Positions 60,655 to 64,000 of a DNA stretch of 64,000 bases are shown here, piece by piece. Source of the DNA: Xenorhabdus griffiniae (GTDB lineage: Bacteria; Pseudomonadota; Gammaproteobacteria; Enterobacterales; Enterobacteriaceae); NCBI RefSeq assembly GCF_037265215.1, contig NZ_CP147737.1:434001-498000 (forward strand), written 5' to 3'. The translations under genes were made by a program, and so were the position numbers. The notes beneath the pieces are model-generated. The model saw nothing but the letters and a program-made list of their open reading frames with translations, had not been told where the DNA came from and ran no database searches. Numbering within the stretch: the first letter of the stretch is position 1; the number at the start of each line of letters is the position of its first letter.

Positions 60655-60953
60655 GCCGAATTGAAATTCCCCTGAGTGAAATCAAACAGCATTGTCGACT
60701 GGAGGAAGATTACACCCTTGATGATGTTCTATTAACGGGTTATGCCGATGCTGCGTTGGAAGTCTGCCAGCAACATATCGGTAAGCGCTTTGATAAAGGG
60801 TTGGTTTTCACCCCAGCGATTAAAGTCGGTTGCCTGCTCTATATCGGCTTGCTGTATGAAAATCGGGAAATGGCAACCGATGTTGAGCTGAAAGAAGTGC
60901 CTTTCACCATCAAATCACTGTGGTCTGTCTATCGTGATGTGGGGATCTACTGA
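60651..60953 (+). CDS. Head-tail connector (gp6-like)
   Basis: 100 residues from ATG 60651 with GGGAGG upstream; a TTG at 60630 is less likely. 'ISLSEIKQHCRLE'-like opening, seen here as 'IPLSEIKQHCRLEEDYTLDD', and 'AALEVCQQHIGKRF' fit the gp6-like connector family. It ends as TGATG with the next gene. Confidence 0.85.
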   Translation: MSRIEIPLSEIKQHCRLEEDYTLDDVLLTGYADAALEVCQQHIGKRFDKGLVFTPAIKVGCLLYIGLLYENREMATDVELKEVPFTIKSLWSVYRDVGIY

Positions 60954-61378
60954 TGCCGTGGCAACCGTTAAGACGTTGTAGCTATCCCAGTTGTAAGCAA
61001 CGGGTAAAGTCCGGTCGCTGTGAGGAACATCGGCGGGAACAGAACAGGCAGCGCGGTACACGTACCGAACGTGGCTACAGTAACCGGTGGAGCAGATACA
61101 GATTGATGTATCTCAAAACGCATCCCTTATGTGTGCATTGCCTCAAGCTGAACTGCTACATGCCTGCAACCATTGTGGATCATATCATCCCGATACAAGG
61201 TGAAGCAGATGTGCTGTTCTGGCCTGCATCCAATCATCAAGCACTATGTCATGCTTGCCACAACCGTAAGACGGTACAGGCAGACCCACTCATTAAAGCG
61301 AGGCGCAAACAAGGTGCTTATCGCGAGCAGGAAGCAGAAGCCGCACGATTGGTTAGCTTTGGAATAATAACAAAATGA
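60953..61378 (+). CDS. HNH endonuclease
   Basis: 141 residues. Zinc cysteines Cys60/Cys63 ('PLCVHCLK') and Cys99/Cys102 ('LCHACHNRKT') with 'IVDHIIP' (His77) and Asn94 make a complete HNH site. In HK97-like packaging modules this nuclease works with the terminase. Starts one base inside the connector stop. Confidence 0.92.
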   Translation: MPWQPLRRCSYPSCKQRVKSGRCEEHRREQNRQRGTRTERGYSNRWSRYRLMYLKTHPLCVHCLKLNCYMPATIVDHIIPIQGEADVLFWPASNHQALCHACHNRKTVQADPLIKARRKQGAYREQEAEAARLVSFGIITK

Positions 61379-61497
61379 AATAACGGGGTAGGGGTATCAA
61401 AAATGACAAATGCTCCTCTGAGCAGAACCGCCCCCTCCTTCAATTTTTATGCACGGCAATTTTTTTTGAAAATAAATCACAAGGAACAGAGAACATT

Positions 61498-61851
61498 ATG
61501 GCAAGAGCACCCAAACCGCCCATTTATTTAAATGAGATTGCCGCCAGTCAATGGAAAGCCAAAGGCAAAATCTTAAGCGAGCGGGAAGATCTGAACGCCG
61601 CCGACTGGAACAACTTAGAGCTGTATTGCGTCAACTATGCCATTTACCGAAAAGCGGTGGCAGACCTTGATATCCGAGGCTTTAGCATCGTGAATAGTCA
61701 GGGCAGCGAAAGCCGTAATCCGTCATTGAGTGCCAAAGCGGACGCCGAAAAAATCATGATAAAAATGTCCTCGTTGTTGGGTTTTGACCCCGTATCACGA
61801 CGGAAAAATCCGGTGGAAACAGAAGAAGAGGACGAGCTAGACCGACTATGA
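61498..61851 (+). CDS. Terminase small subunit (P27 type)
   Basis: 117 residues. 'ADWNNLELYCVNYAIYRKA' and 'NPSLSAKADAEKIMIKMSSLLGFDPVSR' (given by its ends) fit the P27 small terminase family, which recognises the packaging site. AAGGA lies upstream. Overlaps terL by 4 bp; preceded by a 119-bp gap after the HNH gene. Confidence 0.88.
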   Translation: MARAPKPPIYLNEIAASQWKAKGKILSEREDLNAADWNNLELYCVNYAIYRKAVADLDIRGFSIVNSQGSESRNPSLSAKADAEKIMIKMSSLLGFDPVSRRKNPVETEEEDELDRL

Positions 61852-63509
61852 ACGCATGGGAACAATACGCTTTTGATATCGAAAATGGCACAATTCCGGC
61901 CTGTAAGCGGGTAAAACAGGCGGTAAAACGCTACTTTAACGACCTGAATAACCCGCTTTATCTGTTTGATTCGGAGGTGGTGACGCGATTTATTGCATTC
62001 TCCCGCTACTGTCCGCACGTCAAAGGCCACTTGCGGGGCAAACCGATTATGCTGGAGCCGTGGCAGCAATTCGCTTTTGCCAACCTGTTCGGCTTCAAAG
62101 TGAAGGCAACCGGACGGCGAAAATATCGCAGTGCGTATATTCAAGTACCGCGCAAAAATGCCAAATCTACCGTTGCCGCAATACTGACGAATTGGTTTCT
62201 CGTGATGGAGCAAGGCCAGCAGGATATTTACACCGCCGCTGTCAGCCGTGATCAGGCGCGTATTGTATTCGATGATGCCCGCCAGATGTGCCTGTTATCA
62301 AAACCGCTCAAAAAACGGGTAGCGATTCAGCAACACAAAATAACCTATCCGAAGAGCAATAGCCTGCTAAAACCGCTGGCAGCCAAAGCCGCCACGATTG
62401 AGGGTACTAACCCCAGCCTCGCCATTGTTGACGAGTACCATTTGCACCCTGATAACGCGGTGTACTCTGCCCTTGAATTGGGAATGGGCGCCCGTCCCGA
62501 AGGTATCCTGTTTGCCATCACCACGGCTGGCAGTAACGTTATTTCAGCCTGTAAGCAACACTATGATTATTGCTCTCAGATACTGGACGGCGAAGAGAAA
62601 AACGAATCCCTGTTTGCCCTGATTTACGAGCTGGACGATGAGCATGAGATTGATAATGAAACCCTTTGGAGAAAGGCGAATCCCAATCTGAATATCTCCG
62701 TGGACAGTGCCACATTACATGACATCATCCAAAAAGCGCGGGGCATTCCCTCCCAATGGACAGAGATGATGACCAAACGCTTTAATATCTGGTGTCAGGG
62801 GGAAACGCCGTGGATGGGCGAAGGGGTATGGAAAGCCTGCCGGACAGATTATGATGAAAGCGACCTGAAAGGTTTGGAGTGCTACGCCGGACTGGATCTC
62901 TCTTCCACAGGCGATATCACCAGTGTCTGCTACACCTTCCCCGTGGATAACGAACTGTTATTACTGACCCGTCATTATCTGCCCGAAGCCCAGCTACAGA
63001 ACCCCGCCAACAAAAATCGGGCTGTTTATCGCCAGTGGGTACAGGCAGGTTGGATACGCACTACCGTAGGCGATTGCATTGATTACGACCGTATCCGTGA
63101 TGATATTCTCAAAGACAGCCAGAATTTTGATATCAAGCTGGTGGGCTTTGATACATGGAACGCCACGCATTTACGAACGCAATTACAGGGTGCGGGGCTG
63201 GATGTTGAGCCATTCTCGCAAACCTATATGCGCTTTAGCCCCGTGACTAAATCGGCTGAGGTGTTTGTTAACCGCAAAATCATTCGTCACAACGGTGATC
63301 CGGTGCTGGCATGGGCGATAGCCAATGTGGTGATGGAAACAGACGCGAACGCCAATATCAAACCGAATAAGAAGAAATCCGCGAATAAAGTCGATCCTGC
63401 GATTGCGTTCCTGATGAGTTTTGGCACATGGCAAGCCGAGCATGAAGAGTTTGCATTTAGCTTAAGTGAGGAACAGTGGCATCGATTGAATAGTTTTGAT
63501 GGAATTTAG
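61848..63509 (+). CDS. Terminase large subunit
   Basis: DNA packaging motor of 553 residues. Walker A is the variant 'PRKNAKST' at 101-108, Walker B 'LAIVDEYH' with Asp195-Glu196, and the nuclease half opens 'YAGLDLSSTGD' with Asp350. Motifs are intact. It is the last island gene seen on this strand; its last 70 codons recur in the remnant at about 47899-48111. Confidence 0.93.
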   Translation: MNAWEQYAFDIENGTIPACKRVKQAVKRYFNDLNNPLYLFDSEVVTRFIAFSRYCPHVKGHLRGKPIMLEPWQQFAFANLFGFKVKATGRRKYRSAYIQVPRKNAKSTVAAILTNWFLVMEQGQQDIYTAAVSRDQARIVFDDARQMCLLSKPLKKRVAIQQHKITYPKSNSLLKPLAAKAATIEGTNPSLAIVDEYHLHPDNAVYSALELGMGARPEGILFAITTAGSNVISACKQHYDYCSQILDGEEKNESLFALIYELDDEHEIDNETLWRKANPNLNISVDSATLHDIIQKARGIPSQWTEMMTKRFNIWCQGETPWMGEGVWKACRTDYDESDLKGLECYAGLDLSSTGDITSVCYTFPVDNELLLLTRHYLPEAQLQNPANKNRAVYRQWVQAGWIRTTVGDCIDYDRIRDDILKDSQNFDIKLVGFDTWNATHLRTQLQGAGLDVEPFSQTYMRFSPVTKSAEVFVNRKIIRHNGDPVLAWAIANVVMETDANANIKPNKKKSANKVDPAIAFLMSFGTWQAEHEEFAFSLSEEQWHRLNSFDGI

Positions 63510-63728
63510 ATAACAGATTGATTTTTTTAATGCTTGTGCAGAATGGGAATTGATGAAATCAAACTCTAGGAAGGCTAAAAATCACACTTTTTTGGATTAG
63601 TCGCTACTTTATCTGAACCTACCAGCGTTCTGTAGAAAAGTGCGACTAAATTTGACGTCAGGGGTGAGAAGCGGATTTAATAAATTCTTCACTGTAAGTT
63701 GGAATGTAGTTTTGTTTGCAATAATTTG
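63510..63728. other. Spacer after terL
   Basis: 219 bp, AT-rich, with no gene I can see. No obvious copy of the int-proximal repeats was found here, so the right end of the island is unresolved. Confidence 0.45.
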
Positions 63729-64000
63729 TTAATCTTTAAGATATTTCTTGCATGTTACTGATTTTGCAAATATATCATCATCTCGACATGCATTCTTTAT
63801 TGCGTTGACTTTGTTACCGTGGCTAAGTGGTGTCCAATAATTATCAGTGACCAAATATTTTGGTTTTTTATTGGTGTCTCTGAATTTAAGTGCTGAGAAA
63901 ATATATTCTAATCTTCTCAAATATATATTGTTTGATTTAGTACTATAGTCTGCAAATACTATCATGGATTTGGGCGTCATATAATTTCTTGCAACAAGTG
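63729..64000 (-). CDS. Hypothetical protein, 5' end beyond window
   Basis: The minus-strand frame has an ATG at 63980 (83 codons), but stays open to the window edge, so the real start may lie outside. It ends 'RDDDIFAKSVTCKKYLKD'. No family recognised. It runs opposite to the island genes and could be host or island cargo. Confidence 0.55.
   Translation of the reverse strand, partial: LVARNYMTPKSMIVFADYSTKSNNIYLRRLEYIFSALKFRDTNKKPKYLVTDNYWTPLSHGNKVNAIKNACRDDDIFAKSVTCKKYLKD

Larger units (their letters stand above)
49689..63509 (+). mobile_element. Capsid-forming PICI-like satellite island with a T6SS cassette
   Basis: Order: integrase, AlpA, small regulators, P4-type primase-helicase, extended Hcp with effector and immunity gene, then capsid, protease, portal, head-tail adaptor, connector, HNH, terS, terL. 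There are no tail, lysis or late regulator genes in the window. This gene content and order matches cf-PICIs, which build their own capsids and borrow tails from a helper phage. A decayed P4-like prophage that lost its tail genes is the alternative. The right end is not defined; the sequence after terL carries an unknown minus-strand gene. Confidence 0.7.

Noticed and set aside
49689..63509. Complete HK97-like prophage
   Set aside because: No tail, tape-measure, lysis or late regulatory genes are present between int and terL, so a tail-less satellite fits better, although genes beyond the window cannot be excluded.

Overview
The window looks like chromosome of an insect-associated enterobacterium of the Xenorhabdus/Photorhabdus group (Morganellaceae). 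This rests on three things: enterobacterial gene order (zntA, tusA, yhhQ on one side of yhhN, a YhhL-type gene, rsmD, ftsYEX and rpoH); a very large NRPS gene with dual C/E domains; and two families of GC-rich palindromic repeats scattered between genes. I cannot decide between the two genera from sequence alone.

Layout. 1-8.1 kb: glpQ (cut by the window edge) and glpT, separated by 0.65 kb (842 bp) of palindromic repeats; a small orphan MbtH-like gene; a Fic-family AMP-transferase; gldA; yhhQ. 8.2-18.9 kb: conserved core block with tusA, zntA, yhhN, a DUF1145 gene, rsmD, ftsY-ftsE-ftsX, rpoH and a glycerate kinase. FtsY carries nine near-identical 17-residue repeats. 18.9-21.1 kb: an MFS exporter divergent from a MarR regulator, then a small XRE regulator. 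21.1-23.5 kb: an AT-rich, mostly non-coding stretch with gene remnants. 23.5-39.0 kb: one 5165-residue five-module NRPS (A-T, C/E-A-T, C-A-T, C/E-A-T, C-A-T-TE), predicted to make a Val/Phe pentapeptide of pattern D-L-D-L-L. 39.2-45.1 kb: accessory transport and regulation genes (NTF2-like protein, DHA2 exporter, two LysR regulators, SotB-like exporter, carboxymuconolactone-decarboxylase-like protein).

45.1-63.5 kb is mobile. The intact part (about 49.7-63.5 kb) has integrase, AlpA-like regulator, small regulators, a P4-type primase-helicase, then HK97 capsid, protease, portal, adaptor, connector, HNH, terS and terL, with no tail or lysis genes. That is the layout of a capsid-forming phage-inducible chromosomal island (cf-PICI). 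Between the replication and capsid genes sits a type VI secretion cassette: an Hcp with a C-terminal extension, a DUF6402-like effector and a membrane-anchored putative immunity protein. A second, decayed copy lies just upstream (45.1-48.1 kb): it keeps a different Hcp-effector-lipoprotein cassette, followed by the first 19 codons of the capsid gene fused directly to the last 70 or so codons of terL. The most notable discovery candidate is therefore a satellite island that seems to carry exchangeable T6SS effector/immunity modules, with one cassette left behind after the capsid genes were deleted.
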